DNA of 64,000 nucleotides from Gammaproteobacteria bacterium (GCA_007693855.1 RECU01000056.1:1-64000); one strand, 5' to 3'. Shown: positions 31,379-40,315, counted from the stretch's first letter. Translations and numbers: made by a program. Notes: generated by a model from the letters alone, not told the origin.

Positions 31379-31610
31379 CCGCGGACCATAGTTATTTTTT
31401 GTTTTTCGACAAACACTTAGAGCGGTATACCGAGAGGATCTCGCGGCCGGAAACCCTGCTCGCGAAACTGTAAAACAGGGAGTTACGTCAGCTTCCTAGA
31501 TTTCCGTGGAGATTCCCAAGGGCGGGCTGACGCGCGGCACCGGGGTTCAGGCACACCGGGGGAAGCCTCGGGCGAGACGTCCGGGACACTGACGACAGGG
31601 GGAGCAAAGT

Positions 31611-31972
31611 GGGGAGCCGGCCTGTAAGCCGGGTTCTGTCGTGGACAGTCATTCATCTGGGACCCGTGTCACCACGGGCCTCGAGCGACCTACCCGGGAG
31701 CACGCAGGGCCGGCGTTGCGGCGCGAACGCCGCGGCTCCCCTATTTGGTCTTGCTCCGGGTGGGGTTTGCCCTGCCACGGCTGTTACCAGCCGCGCGGTG
31801 CGCTCTTACCGCACCATTTCACCCTTACCGTCGCGAACGACGGCGGTATATTTTCTGTGGCACTTTCCGTGGGCTCGCGCCCCCCAGGCGTTACCTGGCA
31901 CCCTGCCCCAGGAGCCCGGACTTTCCTCCCCGCGGCCAGGCCGCGGCGCGACTGTCCGGCCGACTCCCCGTG
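31611..31972 (-). ncRNA. rnpB: RNase P RNA (bacterial type A)
   Basis: On the minus strand the conserved blocks appear in order: a 5' P1 strand (GGGGAGUCGGCC, near 31970), GGAGGAAAGUCCGGGC (31929-31914), the GGUGAAAU…GGUGCGGUAAGAGCGCACCG block (around 31830-31795), the ACAGAAAA element, and the 3' ACAGAACCCGGCUUAC (31639-31624). P1 closes with GGCCGGCUCCCC at 31620-31611. This is the catalytic RNA that matures tRNA 5' ends. It begins about 10 bases after the rsmI stop; the order rsmI-rnpB-mraZ is also found in Pseudomonas. The ends are set from P1 pairing and may be off by a few bases. Confidence 0.96.
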
Positions 31973-31979
31973 GGACAGC

Positions 31980-32843
31980 TTACTCCTCGCCAGACTCCCG
32001 GTCATCTCCCGGCGCACCCTGCAACCAGCGGCGCAGCCGATTGGGCCGCGCGCCGGTGATCGCGGCGGTCAGGCGCACGGCCTCGCGGGGCGGCAATTGC
32101 GCGGCGACCAGCGCCAACACGCGCCTGGTCTCGTGCTCCTCGGCCGCTACCTCGGGGGCCCCCGCCACCACCAGCACACATTCGCCACGGGCAGGCACCT
32201 CCCCCGCCGCCACGGCCGCCGCGAGCTCGGCGAGCGGCCCATGCAGCACCTGCTCATGCAGCTTGGTCAGTTCACGTGCGAGCGTCGCCTCGCGTGCCGC
32301 ACCAAGCCCGGCGACAAGATCAGCCAGCGTCTCGGCGAGCCGGTGGATAGCCTCGTAGAACACCAGGGTGCGCGTCTCGGGCGCCAGGATCTCGAGCCGC
32401 GCCCGCCGCGCCGCCTGGCGCGCGGGCAGAAAGCCCTCGAACACGAACCGATCCGTCGGCAGGCCGGCCACCGACAGGGCCGCGACCGCGGCGCAGGCCC
32501 CCGGCACCGGCGAGACCCGGTGCCCGGCCTGCAGCGCCGCACGCACCAGCAGATAGCCCGGATCGGAAATCAGGGGCGTGCCGGCATCGCTGACCAGCGC
32601 CAGGGACTGGCCAGCCGCGAGGCGCGCCAGCAGAGGCCCCAGGCGGGCCATTTCATTGTGTTCATGCAGGGAAACCAGCGGGACAGACAGGCCCAGACGT
32701 GATAGCAATTGGCCGGTGCGCCGGGTATCCTCGGCCGCGACCGCGTCGACCGTTGCCAGCGTGTCGCGCGCGCGCGCCCCGAGGTCGCCCAGGTTGCCGA
32801 TCGGCGTGGCAACGACGAACAGAACTCCCGTGGATCCGGTCAA
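31980..32843 (-). CDS. rsmI: 16S rRNA (cytidine1402-2'-O)-methyltransferase RsmI
   Basis: RsmI adds the 2'-O-methyl to C1402 of 16S rRNA. The protein shows the tetrapyrrole-methylase-fold motifs LFVVATPIGNLGD, AEDTRRTGQLL and ALVSDAGTPLISDPGYLLV. No ATG fits the family start; the TTG at 32843 has AGGAG correctly spaced upstream and gives 287 residues, close to the E. coli length of 286. A longer frame to 32909 would run through the divergent promoter region and is rejected. It diverges from lpoA with 86 bp between. Confidence 0.95.
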   Translation of the reverse strand: MTGSTGVLFVVATPIGNLGDLGARARDTLATVDAVAAEDTRRTGQLLSRLGLSVPLVSLHEHNEMARLGPLLARLAAGQSLALVSDAGTPLISDPGYLLVRAALQAGHRVSPVPGACAAVAALSVAGLPTDRFVFEGFLPARQAARRARLEILAPETRTLVFYEAIHRLAETLADLVAGLGAAREATLARELTKLHEQVLHGPLAELAAAVAAGEVPARGECVLVVAGAPEVAAEEHETRRVLALVAAQLPPREAVRLTAAITGARPNRLRRWLQGAPGDDRESGEE

Positions 32844-32929
32844 ACGGAGTCTCCTGCTGAGATGGAGGCGTCGAGTCTGACAGCGAACGCGCGGCCTCGC
32901 AGCACCCAAGAATTCCGGAGGACAGCCTC

Positions 32930-34843
32930 ATGACCCTGGCACAGGCTTTTCCCAGGCGGCTTGCCGCCCTCGCCCCCCTCGCCGCCGTGCTGCTGCTGGC
33001 AGGCTGCGGGGACCTGCCGCTCGCGCGTGATCCGAGCGCGTTTCAGGCCGCCGAACAGCGGGCGGCCCTGCTGGCGGAGAGTGGCCAACACCTGGACGCG
33101 GCGAGGGAATATGCGCGGCTCGCCAACGAGGGTCTGCCAGACCAGCGCACGCGCATGGCGGCGCTGGCCGCCGACCAGTACCGTCGCGCTGACCGACCTG
33201 ACGACGCCCGCCGGCTGCTGCCGGCTGCCGCCGAGGTGACCGGGCGCGAGGCGCGGCTGGCCTGGGCCCCGGTGGCCGCACGGCTGGCCCTGGAGGACGG
33301 CGCACCGGAACGCGCGCTCGCGGCCCTGCGCAGGCTGCCCGAGGGCCTGCCGCCGGAGGTCGCGCGGACAACGCTGGCCCTCGAGGCCGAGGCGCACTTC
33401 GCCCTGGGCGCCCCCAGGGAGGGCGTGCTGGCACTGCTCGCGCGTGAGCGGCTGCTGCCCGACGAGAGCGCACGACTGGCCAACCATCGGCTGATCTGGC
33501 GGGGACTGCAGGCGGCGCGAAGCGCCGTGCATGACAGCGCCCGCGAACCCACCGATGATCCCGTGCTGGCCGGTTGGCTCGCGCTTGGCCCGGTGGCGGC
33601 TGACGCCGCCCGCAACCCCTTCGGGGTGGCGGCGGCCATCAGCGCCTGGCGGGAGCGCCATCCGGGCCACCCGGCGATCAGCCTGGGCCTGGTCGACGAG
33701 CTGCTCGCCGGGTACCGGAGCCTGATGGCCTATCCCCAGCGCATCGCGCTGATCCTGCCGCTGAGCGGTCGCCAGGCAGGCGTCGGCCTGGCTGTGCGCG
33801 ACGGCTTCATGGCCGCCTACTTCGAGCACCGGCCCGATGACCAGCCGCGCTCCGAGATCCGGGTGTACGACTCCGGCGACCAGCCCGTGGGCGTGCTGTA
33901 TCGCACCGCCATCCAGGACGGCGCGGATTTCATCATCGGGCCACTGCTGCGCGAGGAGGTGGAGGCCATCGCACCGCTGGCCGGACAGGTGCCGACGCTG
34001 GCGCTGAACCGGCTCGGCCAGCCCGGCGAAGCGCCCAGCGGGCTGTTCCAGTTCGCCCTCGCGCCGGAGGACGAAGCGGCCCAGGTGGCCCGCTTCGCCA
34101 GCCAGCGCCACGGCGGCCGGGCCATCGCGCTGATCCCCGAGGACGACTGGGGCAGACGCATGCTGGCAAGCTTCAGCGAAGCCCTGGAGGCCAGCGGCGG
34201 GCGACTGCTGGAGTTCACCACCTATCGGCCCTGGGAACAGGACCACTCCGGCGCGATCACCCGCGCGTTGCACCTCGACCAGAGCGAGGAGCGCCGGCGA
34301 CGCCTGGCCGCACTCGCGCGCACGCGCCTGGAATTCCAGCCCCGGCGGCGACAGGATGCCGATTTCCTGTTCCTGGCCGCCCGTGCGGAACAGGCCCGGC
34401 AGATCCGGCCGCAACTGCGGTTTTTCTTCGCCGGCGAGCTCCCGACCTACGCGCCTTCAGCGGTGTTCCAGCCCGGCGGCGGCAGCGACGGCGATCTCAA
34501 CGGCATCATCTTCCCGGATGCCCCGTGGCTGGTCGATCCGGATGAGGCCATGCGGGCGCTGCGCGCGGGTATCGAGCGCTACTGGCCAGGGCGCGGTGAT
34601 CGCCTCGGGCGACTGTATGCCATGGGCTTTGACGCCTACCGCCTGGTCCCGCTGCTGTTCGCAGGCGTCCCGGAACACGGGCTGGCAGCGGTGGAAGGCA
34701 TGAGCGGGCGTCTCGAGGTCGGGGCGGATGGCCTGGTGTCGCGCGAACTCGCCTGGGGCGAGTTCCGCGGTGGCCGACCAGTCCCGCTGGCCCCGACGCA
34801 ACGCGGCCCGCAACCTGTCCCGCAGGTCGGCGCCACGCGGTGA
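32930..34843 (+). CDS. lpoA: Penicillin-binding protein activator LpoA (LppC family lipoprotein)
   Basis: LpoA is an outer-membrane lipoprotein that reaches through the periplasm to activate PBP1A. The 637-residue protein has a lipoprotein signal peptide with lipobox LLAGC (Cys near residue 26). A helical TPR-like N-terminal half (~30-260) precedes a C-terminal periplasmic-binding-protein-like half (IALILPLSGRQAGVGLAVRDGFMAA…, FIIGPLLREEVEAIAPLAG). Divergence from rsmI and a four-base overlap with yraN match the E. coli rsmI/lpoA-yraN arrangement. No diaA or dolP follows. Confidence 0.94.
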   Translation: MTLAQAFPRRLAALAPLAAVLLLAGCGDLPLARDPSAFQAAEQRAALLAESGQHLDAAREYARLANEGLPDQRTRMAALAADQYRRADRPDDARRLLPAAAEVTGREARLAWAPVAARLALEDGAPERALAALRRLPEGLPPEVARTTLALEAEAHFALGAPREGVLALLARERLLPDESARLANHRLIWRGLQAARSAVHDSAREPTDDPVLAGWLALGPVAADAARNPFGVAAAISAWRERHPGHPAISLGLVDELLAGYRSLMAYPQRIALILPLSGRQAGVGLAVRDGFMAAYFEHRPDDQPRSEIRVYDSGDQPVGVLYRTAIQDGADFIIGPLLREEVEAIAPLAGQVPTLALNRLGQPGEAPSGLFQFALAPEDEAAQVARFASQRHGGRAIALIPEDDWGRRMLASFSEALEASGGRLLEFTTYRPWEQDHSGAITRALHLDQSEERRRRLAALARTRLEFQPRRRQDADFLFLAARAEQARQIRPQLRFFFAGELPTYAPSAVFQPGGGSDGDLNGIIFPDAPWLVDPDEAMRALRAGIERYWPGRGDRLGRLYAMGFDAYRLVPLLFAGVPEHGLAAVEGMSGRLEVGADGLVSRELAWGEFRGGRPVPLAPTQRGPQPVPQVGATR

Positions 34844-35199
34844 ACGCCGGCCAGCGCTGGGAAGCGCATGCGCTGGCCCATCTGCAGGCGGCGGGGCTGA
34901 TCCTCGAGTGCCGCAATCATCACTGCCGCCTGGGCGAGATCGATCTGGTGATGCGTGACGGCGCCACCCTGGTGGCCGTCGAGGTCCGCTATCGGCGCGG
35001 TACCAGCCACGGGGGCGCCGCCGCGTCGGTCACCCGGACCAAACAACGCCGTGTGGCGCTGGCGATGCGACACTACCTGATGGGCCGAGGCGGCCCGCTG
35101 CCGGCGGTGCGTTTCGACGTGGTGGCCCTGAGCGGCCCGGCAGAGCGGCCACGGATCGAGTGGCTGCGCGCGGCCTTCGACGCGCCCTCGGGACATTGA
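34840..35199 (+). CDS. yraN: YraN family protein (UPF0102)
   Basis: This 119-residue protein has the restriction-endonuclease-like core of the UPF0102 family: GQRWEAHALAHLQAAGLIL, then CRLGEIDLVMRDGATLVAVEVRYR, which holds the E…D…ExR catalytic-type residues, and the VRFDVVAL strand. The biochemical role is unsettled; a nuclease or Holliday-junction function is suspected from the fold. The GTG start (34840) overlaps the lpoA stop (GTGA). It converges on sspB with 31 bp between. Confidence 0.93.
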   Translation: MNAGQRWEAHALAHLQAAGLILECRNHHCRLGEIDLVMRDGATLVAVEVRYRRGTSHGGAAASVTRTKQRRVALAMRHYLMGRGGPLPAVRFDVVALSGPAERPRIEWLRAAFDAPSGH

Positions 35200-35230
35200 G
35201 GCGCAGCTGTCCGCGCGTCGCACGCTCCGG

Positions 35231-35659
35231 CTATTTGACGATCTTGAGGTGCGCGCGTCGGCCGTCGCCGCCTTCGGTGGTCGAGTCGCCGCCGTCGGCG
35301 CCATCGAGACCGCCCGGGGGTCCGTCCGGATCGGGCGGGCCATCCGGGCCATCTTCATCGGTGAACAGCATGCCCTGGCCGGTTTCCCGAGCGTAGATAC
35401 CCAGCACCGCCGCCATGGGCACGTGCACATGCTGCGGCTGACCCCCGAACCGCGCATTGAACGACAGCGCGTCATTGCCCATGGCCAGTCCGTGCGTGGC
35501 CGACAGGCTGACGTTGAGCACGATCCTGCCGTCGGATACGAACTGCCGCGGCACGTCGACGCCAGGCTGTTCCGCGTCAATGACGACATGCGGCGTGAAC
35601 GCGTTATCCGTCATCCACTCGTGCATGGCCCGCAACAGGTAGGGACGTCGGGAAGTCAT
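35231..35659 (-). CDS. sspB: ClpXP protease specificity-enhancing factor SspB
   Basis: SspB delivers ssrA-tagged proteins to ClpXP. The 142-residue protein has the SspB fold start (TSRRPYLLRAMHEWMTDN), the FNARFGGQPQHVHVPMAAVLGIYARETGQGM substrate-binding region (in two parts), a long Asp/Gly/Pro-rich linker of about 40 residues, and the C-terminal ClpX-docking peptide AHLKIVK. ATG 35659 is chosen over an upstream in-frame start because SspB normally begins within a few residues of this motif. It follows sspA by 25 bp. Confidence 0.95.
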   Translation of the reverse strand: MTSRRPYLLRAMHEWMTDNAFTPHVVIDAEQPGVDVPRQFVSDGRIVLNVSLSATHGLAMGNDALSFNARFGGQPQHVHVPMAAVLGIYARETGQGMLFTDEDGPDGPPDPDGPPGGLDGADGGDSTTEGGDGRRAHLKIVK

Positions 35660-35684
35660 GGTCCGTGACACCGCCGGGCGGCGG

Positions 35685-36284
35685 CTAGAGTCTGAGCTCT
35701 TGTTCCAGCTCTGTCAGGCTGTGCTGGAATGATGGGCGCGAAAATACCGTGTCCATGTACCGGTGAATCGGCTTGAGCTTGGGCGGCAATTCCACCCCGT
35801 AAGCGGGCAGACGCCAGAGGATGGGCGCGATCGTGCAATCGACCAGCGAGAATTCATCGCTGAGGAAAAACGGTTTGGCGGCAAAGATCTCGGCGCTTGA
35901 GACGATGCTCTCGGTCAGGATCTTCCGTGCCCGTCCGGCCTTGCGACCGTCGCTGGCCTGGTCGATATCCTCGGCCAGACCATACCAGTCCTTCTCAATC
36001 CGGAACAGCGCGAGCCGGAACTGGGCGCGGGTGACCGGGTCGACCGGCATCAACGGCGGATGCGGAAACCGCTCGTCGAGATACTCGATGATCACGCGGG
36101 AGTCATACAGCACCAGCTCCCGATCGACCAGCGTCGGCACCGTGTTGTAAGGATTCAGGTCGAGCAGGTCTTCCGGCAGGTTGTCCGCATCGACATAGAC
36201 GATGTCCATGCCGATGCCTTTTTCGCGGAGCACCAGGCGGGTGCGGTGGCTCCAAGGACAGATGGAACTTGAGTACAGCGTCAT
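35685..36284 (-). CDS. sspA: Stringent starvation protein A
   Basis: SspA is a glutathione-S-transferase-fold protein that binds RNA polymerase and reprograms transcription in starvation and acid stress. The 199-residue product begins MTLYSSSICPWSHRTRLVLREKG. It contains NPYNTVPTLVDRELVLYDSRVI (thioredoxin-like half) and a helical C-terminal half ending SFQHSLTELEQELRL. Length and order (petC-sspA-sspB) are the common gammaproteobacterial arrangement, 55 bp after petC. Confidence 0.96.
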   Translation of the reverse strand: MTLYSSSICPWSHRTRLVLREKGIGMDIVYVDADNLPEDLLDLNPYNTVPTLVDRELVLYDSRVIIEYLDERFPHPPLMPVDPVTRAQFRLALFRIEKDWYGLAEDIDQASDGRKAGRARKILTESIVSSAEIFAAKPFFLSDEFSLVDCTIAPILWRLPAYGVELPPKLKPIHRYMDTVFSRPSFQHSLTELEQELRL

Positions 36285-36339
36285 ATCGCGACTGCCGCGG
36301 CCGGCGACCGCCCGGGGGTTGCCGCCGGCCGCGCCGCGA

Positions 36340-37068
36340 TCACTTGACGTCCCGCCAGACTTCGCGCTTGTACAGCCAGGACAGCACGAGGAAGATCAGC
36401 AGAAAGGCGATCACCATCGTGCCGATACGCTGACGCTCGACCTGGATGGGCTCGCCCACGTAATCGAGGAAATTCACGAGGTCACGCACCGCCCGGTCGT
36501 ACTCCTCCGGACTCATGCTGCCGGCACGCAGCTGCTCGAAACCCGTCCAGTCGCCGTTGTCGTCGTAGACGGCACGCTGCAGCCCCTGCAGCTCCCACAG
36601 CACATGCGGCATGCTGGTCATTTCCAGCACCTTGTTGTTGCTGTTGCCGTTCTCATCGACATAGAACGTCCGCAGGAAAGTGTACAGGTAGTCTGTGCCC
36701 CGCGAGCGGGCGATCAGCGACAGGTCAGGTGGCATCTTGCCGAACCACACTTCGGCATCGCCGCCGGGCATGGCGATCTGCATGGTGTCGTGAATCGACT
36801 CGCCGGTGAACATGAGATTGTTCATCACCTGTTCTTCCGTGAGCTGCAGATCCCGTGCAATGCGGTTCCAGCGCATGAACTGTGCCGAGTGACAGCCCAG
36901 GCAGAAGTTCATGTACAGCTGGGCACCGCGCTGCAACGAGGCGACATTACGCACGTCGTTGTTGGCGCGATCCAGGGGAATCGATGGCCCTGCGGCCAGG
37001 CTGGTCACGGGCGTGAGCAACACGCCCGCCGCCACGACCGCCAGCAGTTTGCGCGTCAGTTCATGCAT
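36340..37068 (-). CDS. petC: Ubiquinol-cytochrome c reductase cytochrome c1
   Basis: Cytochrome c1 of the bc1 complex passes electrons from the Rieske protein to soluble cytochrome c. The 242-residue protein has a signal peptide (~1-25, VVAAGVLLTPVTSLAAG), one CxxCH heme site (CLGCH), an axial-Met region (WFGKMPPDLSLIARSRG) and a C-terminal membrane anchor (MVIAFLLIFLVLSWLYKREVW). It overlaps petB by eight bases. Confidence 0.97.
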   Translation of the reverse strand: MHELTRKLLAVVAAGVLLTPVTSLAAGPSIPLDRANNDVRNVASLQRGAQLYMNFCLGCHSAQFMRWNRIARDLQLTEEQVMNNLMFTGESIHDTMQIAMPGGDAEVWFGKMPPDLSLIARSRGTDYLYTFLRTFYVDENGNSNNKVLEMTSMPHVLWELQGLQRAVYDDNGDWTGFEQLRAGSMSPEEYDRAVRDLVNFLDYVGEPIQVERQRIGTMVIAFLLIFLVLSWLYKREVWRDVK

Positions 37069-38320
37069 GGTACACCACCCTCTCCGGCACCGGCTTCGTC
37101 TTTTCCATGCTCGTGTAGATCGGCATGAACAGGAAGAACGCGAAGTAGATGACCGTGAAGATCTGCGTCAGGATCAGGTAGAAACCGGTGGCGGGCATGA
37201 GGCCCAGCCAGCCCAGCACCACGAAGCTCACTGCGAACAGCCCGAGCGCGACCTTGTACTGCCAGCCGCGATAGCGGATCGACTTCACCTTGCATCGATC
37301 CAGCCAGGGCAGGAAGAACAGCACCATCACCGCCGCACCCATGAGGATCACACCGCCGAGCTTGTCCGGCACCGCGCGGAGGATCGCGTAGAACGGCGTG
37401 AAGTACCACACCGGATGGATCGCCTCAGGCGTGACCAGCGGATCGGCCGGGTCGAAATTGGCCGTCTCCAGGAAGAACCCACCGGCGGTCGGCGCGAAAA
37501 ACACCACCAGCGAGAACAGGATCAGGAAAATCGTGATGTACACGACGTCCTTGTAGGTGTGGTAGGGGTGAAAGGCAACGCCGTCCACCGGCACACCGCG
37601 TGCATCCTTGTTTTCCTTGATCTCGACCCCGTCCGGACTGGAGGAACCCACCTCGTGGAGCGCAATGATGTGCAGCACCACCAGGAACACCAGCACCAGC
37701 GGCAGCGCGATCACATGCAATGCGAAGAAGCGGTTGAGTGTGATGTCGGAGATGAAGAAATCGCCGCGGATCCACTCCACCAGGGGCTCACCGATCAGCG
37801 GCAGCGCACCGAACAGCGAGATGATCACCTGCGCGCCCCAATAGGACATCTGGCCCCAGGGCAGCATGTAGCCGAAGAACGCCTCGGCCATCAGCGCCAG
37901 GTAGATCAGCATCCCGAGAATCCACACCAGCTCGCGAGGCTTCTTGTAGGACCCGTAGAGCAGTGCGCGAAACATGTGCAGATACACCACCACGAAGAAC
38001 GCCGAGGCGCCGGTGGAGTGGATATAGCGGATCAGCCAGCCGTACTCCACATCGCGCATGATGTATTCGACCGAGGCGAACGCCTCCGTGGCCGATGGCT
38101 TGTAGCTCATCGTCAGGAAGATGCCTGACACGATCATGATCACCAGCACGAACATCGACAGCACGCCGAAGCCGTACCAGAAATTCAGGTTCTTGCTCGC
38201 GTAATACTCGGTGATGTGTTCCGCCAGCAGTTTCTGCAGCGGAAAGCGTGCGTTCACCCACTCGTTCAGGCGGCCAGCCGCCCCGAGCTTCCGTGACACC
38301 TCCGGCTGTGTAGCACTCAT
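37061..38320 (-). CDS. petB: Ubiquinol-cytochrome c reductase cytochrome b
   Basis: Cytochrome b is the quinone-handling core of complex III. The 419-residue protein has eight predicted membrane helices, paired heme histidines in helices B and D (HSTGASAFFVVVYLHMFRALL and ALHVIALPLVLVFLVVLHIIA regions), the Qo-site PEWY-equivalent written here as HPVWYFTPFYAILR, and GYMLPWGQMSYWGA. The Qo tetrad PVWY replaces the commoner PEWY, as in some other bacterial bc1 complexes. It follows petA by two bases. Confidence 0.97.
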   Translation of the reverse strand: MSATQPEVSRKLGAAGRLNEWVNARFPLQKLLAEHITEYYASKNLNFWYGFGVLSMFVLVIMIVSGIFLTMSYKPSATEAFASVEYIMRDVEYGWLIRYIHSTGASAFFVVVYLHMFRALLYGSYKKPRELVWILGMLIYLALMAEAFFGYMLPWGQMSYWGAQVIISLFGALPLIGEPLVEWIRGDFFISDITLNRFFALHVIALPLVLVFLVVLHIIALHEVGSSSPDGVEIKENKDARGVPVDGVAFHPYHTYKDVVYITIFLILFSLVVFFAPTAGGFFLETANFDPADPLVTPEAIHPVWYFTPFYAILRAVPDKLGGVILMGAAVMVLFFLPWLDRCKVKSIRYRGWQYKVALGLFAVSFVVLGWLGLMPATGFYLILTQIFTVIYFAFFLFMPIYTSMEKTKPVPERVVYHA

Positions 38321-38322
38321 GA

Positions 38323-38916
38323 TCAGACCTCCGTATCCAATCCGACTACGATCGTGTTGTCATCCGTGAATGTATACGGCGGAACCACCAGATTGGTTGG
38401 CGCCGGCACGCCCGAATACACCCGCCCGGCAAGATCGAAGGTCGATCCGTGGCAGGGGCAGAAGAAGCCGCCACGCCAGTCCGGGCCAAGATCCGCCGGC
38501 GCCACTTCGAATCGCTCCAGCGGCGCGCAGCCCAGGTGGGTGCAGCTGCCGATCAGGACGAGGAACTCCTCGCGCACGGACCGATGGGTGTTGCGGGCAT
38601 ACTCGGGCTGCTCCGACTGCCGGGACTCGGGATCGCGCAGCCCGCTGACCACCTCGGGCATGGTCAGCGTTTCGAGCATGTCCTGGGAACGACGCAAGAC
38701 CCAGACCGGGGTACCGCGCCACTCGACCTTGAGCAGACCGCCAATCTCCAGGCGGCCGACATTGATCTCGACCGGTGCGCCGAGCGCCATGGCGCGGGCA
38801 CTGGGGCGCCACGAGGCAAGAAAGGGATAGGCGACGAAGCCAACGCCCACCAGACCCATTACGCCCGTCGCGACGCCCAGAAAATGGCGCCGCCTGTTGT
38901 CTGTATCGTCAGTCAT
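38323..38916 (-). CDS. petA: Ubiquinol-cytochrome c reductase Rieske iron-sulfur subunit
   Basis: The Rieske protein carries a [2Fe-2S] cluster between cytochrome b and c1. The 197-residue product has a Tat-like N-terminus (RRRHFLGVATGVMGLVGVG) that doubles as its membrane anchor, and the two cluster loops CTHLGC and CPCHGS. ATG 38916 has GGAG at good spacing; an earlier ATG would add four residues. It is the first gene of petABC-sspAB, behind a TATAAT promoter 250 bp upstream. Confidence 0.97.
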   Translation of the reverse strand: MTDDTDNRRRHFLGVATGVMGLVGVGFVAYPFLASWRPSARAMALGAPVEINVGRLEIGGLLKVEWRGTPVWVLRRSQDMLETLTMPEVVSGLRDPESRQSEQPEYARNTHRSVREEFLVLIGSCTHLGCAPLERFEVAPADLGPDWRGGFFCPCHGSTFDLAGRVYSGVPAPTNLVVPPYTFTDDNTIVVGLDTEV

Positions 38917-39244
38917 CTGGCACTCCATGTCGTCTGCCGGGCGCGGAACACAACCTGTCCCGCGATGTCATCGCCCGGCCGACCATGCGCGAAAGCCTCA
39001 TTCCAGTTGCACGGCCCACGGCAACTGTCCCTGATTCCGACACCCCGGGCGGTGACGCGCCGAGACGCGTCGCCGATAGATGCTGCAGAGCGACTCCGTC
39101 CCTGGAGCACCCGGCAGCCGACGGACGTCGCCATGGACTGGCAACGCGCGGCATCGGAACCTCGCGATTATACACAGGCTGGAAAACGGGTGGCCACCAT
39201 CGGAGACTGCCATCTGTCCCCCAGGGACGGCTAAACTGGCGGAC
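38917..39244. other. Divergent petA/degS intergenic region
   Basis: This 328-bp gap separates the divergent petA and degS genes. It holds the petABC promoter (-10 at 39167-39172) and a candidate TAAACT -10 for degS near 39230. A 7-bp inverted repeat (CAGTTGC 39004-39010, GCAACTG 39021-39027, ten-base loop) lies in the long petA leader. No coding frame is convincing here. Confidence 0.65.
39167..39190 (-). promoter_or_regulatory. petABC-sspAB promoter
   Basis: The minus strand carries a perfect TATAAT (39172-39167) in otherwise very GC-rich DNA, with TGGCCA (four of six matches to TTGACA) 18 bp upstream. Transcription from here leaves a leader of roughly 250 bases before the petA ATG, long enough for post-transcriptional control. 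Confidence 0.6.
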
Positions 39245-40315
39245 GTGAAACGCCTGCTGAGAGTGCTCGCCTGGACCGCCCGCGCGGTGGTTGCTGGACT
39301 TGCCGTCGCGTTCGTGGCGGTCCTGCTGCGCCCGGAACTGCTGCAGACTCCGCCTCCCGGCGGGCCGGAGGGCTGGAGCGCGGCGGTCGCGCGCGGCGCG
39401 CCGGCCATCGTCAGCATCTACACCGTCGGCCATGACACGCTGGCCTGGCCCGGGAGTCCTGGTCTCGGCTCAGGCGTCATCCTCAGTCGCGAGGGCCATG
39501 TCGCCACCAACTGGCACGTCATCGAGGGCTCGACCGACATCCGCGTGCGCCTGGCCGACGGGCGCGAGGCGGTGCCCAGGCTGCTCGGCGCCGATCCCGA
39601 AACCGAACTGGCACTGCTGGCCATCGACCTGCCGAACCTGCCGGTGATCCCGCTCGGGCGCTCGGCGACACTGCAGCCAGGCCAGGTGGTGCTCGCGGTG
39701 GGCAACCCCTTCGGCCTGTCCCAGACGGTCACGCAGGGCATCGTCAGCGCCTTGGGCCGGGGTGCACTGGGCGTCACCACGTTCGAGGACTTCATCCAGA
39801 CCGATGCGGCGATCAATGTCGGCAACTCCGGCGGCGCACTGCTCGACACCCGCGGACAGCTGGTGGGCATCAACACGGCCGCCGTGGGCCCGGCATCGCC
39901 GGGGGCGCTGGCGGAGGGTATCGGCTTCGCCATTCCGGTGGATCTGGTGCTCGAGGTCACCGACCAACTGCTGCGCCATGGACGCGTGATCCGCGGCTGG
40001 CTTGGGGTCGAACCTGTCGACCTCGCCCCGGCCCGCGCGGCGCTGCTTGGCCTGGCGCGCGGGACCAGCGGGGTGGAGCTGATCGGCATCGCCCCCGGCA
40101 GCCCCGCCGAGGACGCCGGCCTGCGTCCAGGGGACGTGCTGCTGTCGCTGGACGGTCAGCCCCTCGGCGACAGCCGGGCGGCGCTGGCACAGGTCGCCGC
40201 GCGTGCCCCGGGCGAGCTTGTGCGCCTGGAGGTCATGCGCCGTGGCGAGCGGTTCCTGGTCGACAGCAGGCTGGGCGAGCGCCCGCCCGTGCCGCAGGCC
40301 CTGCCTGCCCCCTGA
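39245..40315 (+). CDS. DegS/AlgW-type periplasmic serine protease
   Basis: The 356-residue product has an N-terminal membrane anchor (~8-28, ARAVVAGLAVAFVAVLL), a trypsin-like domain with the triad in NWHVIEGS (His), ETELALLAID (Asp) and VGNSGGALLD (Ser), and one C-terminal PDZ domain (GVELIGIAPGSPAEDAGL). One PDZ plus an anchor indicates the DegS/AlgW class, which senses misfolded outer-membrane proteins and starts cleavage of the anti-sigma-E factor RseA/MucA. GTG 39245 is the only start consistent with the anchor. algW also lies near the petABC genes in Pseudomonas. Confidence 0.92.
   Translation: MKRLLRVLAWTARAVVAGLAVAFVAVLLRPELLQTPPPGGPEGWSAAVARGAPAIVSIYTVGHDTLAWPGSPGLGSGVILSREGHVATNWHVIEGSTDIRVRLADGREAVPRLLGADPETELALLAIDLPNLPVIPLGRSATLQPGQVVLAVGNPFGLSQTVTQGIVSALGRGALGVTTFEDFIQTDAAINVGNSGGALLDTRGQLVGINTAAVGPASPGALAEGIGFAIPVDLVLEVTDQLLRHGRVIRGWLGVEPVDLAPARAALLGLARGTSGVELIGIAPGSPAEDAGLRPGDVLLSLDGQPLGDSRAALAQVAARAPGELVRLEVMRRGERFLVDSRLGERPPVPQALPAP

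Larger units (their letters stand above)
31295..31610. other. Intergenic region between rnpB 3' end and mraZ
   Basis: This 316-bp gap contains the dcw promoter and MraZ operator in its mraZ-proximal 90 bp. The rest holds an A/T-rich patch (31390-31420; GTTATTTTTTGTTTTTCG on the plus strand) and no open frame with coding character. No intrinsic terminator for rnpB was recognised. Confidence 0.7.

Noticed and set aside
31390-31420. T-rich stretch near rnpB considered as a terminator
   Set aside because: The T-run is on the plus strand with no preceding stem, while rnpB reads on the minus strand.
31690-31960. Short plus-strand frames over the rnpB region
   Set aside because: The conserved RNase P RNA blocks on the minus strand explain this sequence; the frames are accidental.
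32844-32909. Upstream extension of rsmI to an earlier start
   Set aside because: It would run through the divergent rsmI/lpoA promoter region; the TTG at 32843 has a proper ribosome site and gives the family length.
39080-39244. Upstream extension of the DegS-like protease
   Set aside because: The extension is non-hydrophobic, crosses the petABC promoter, and precedes the family-typical membrane anchor.
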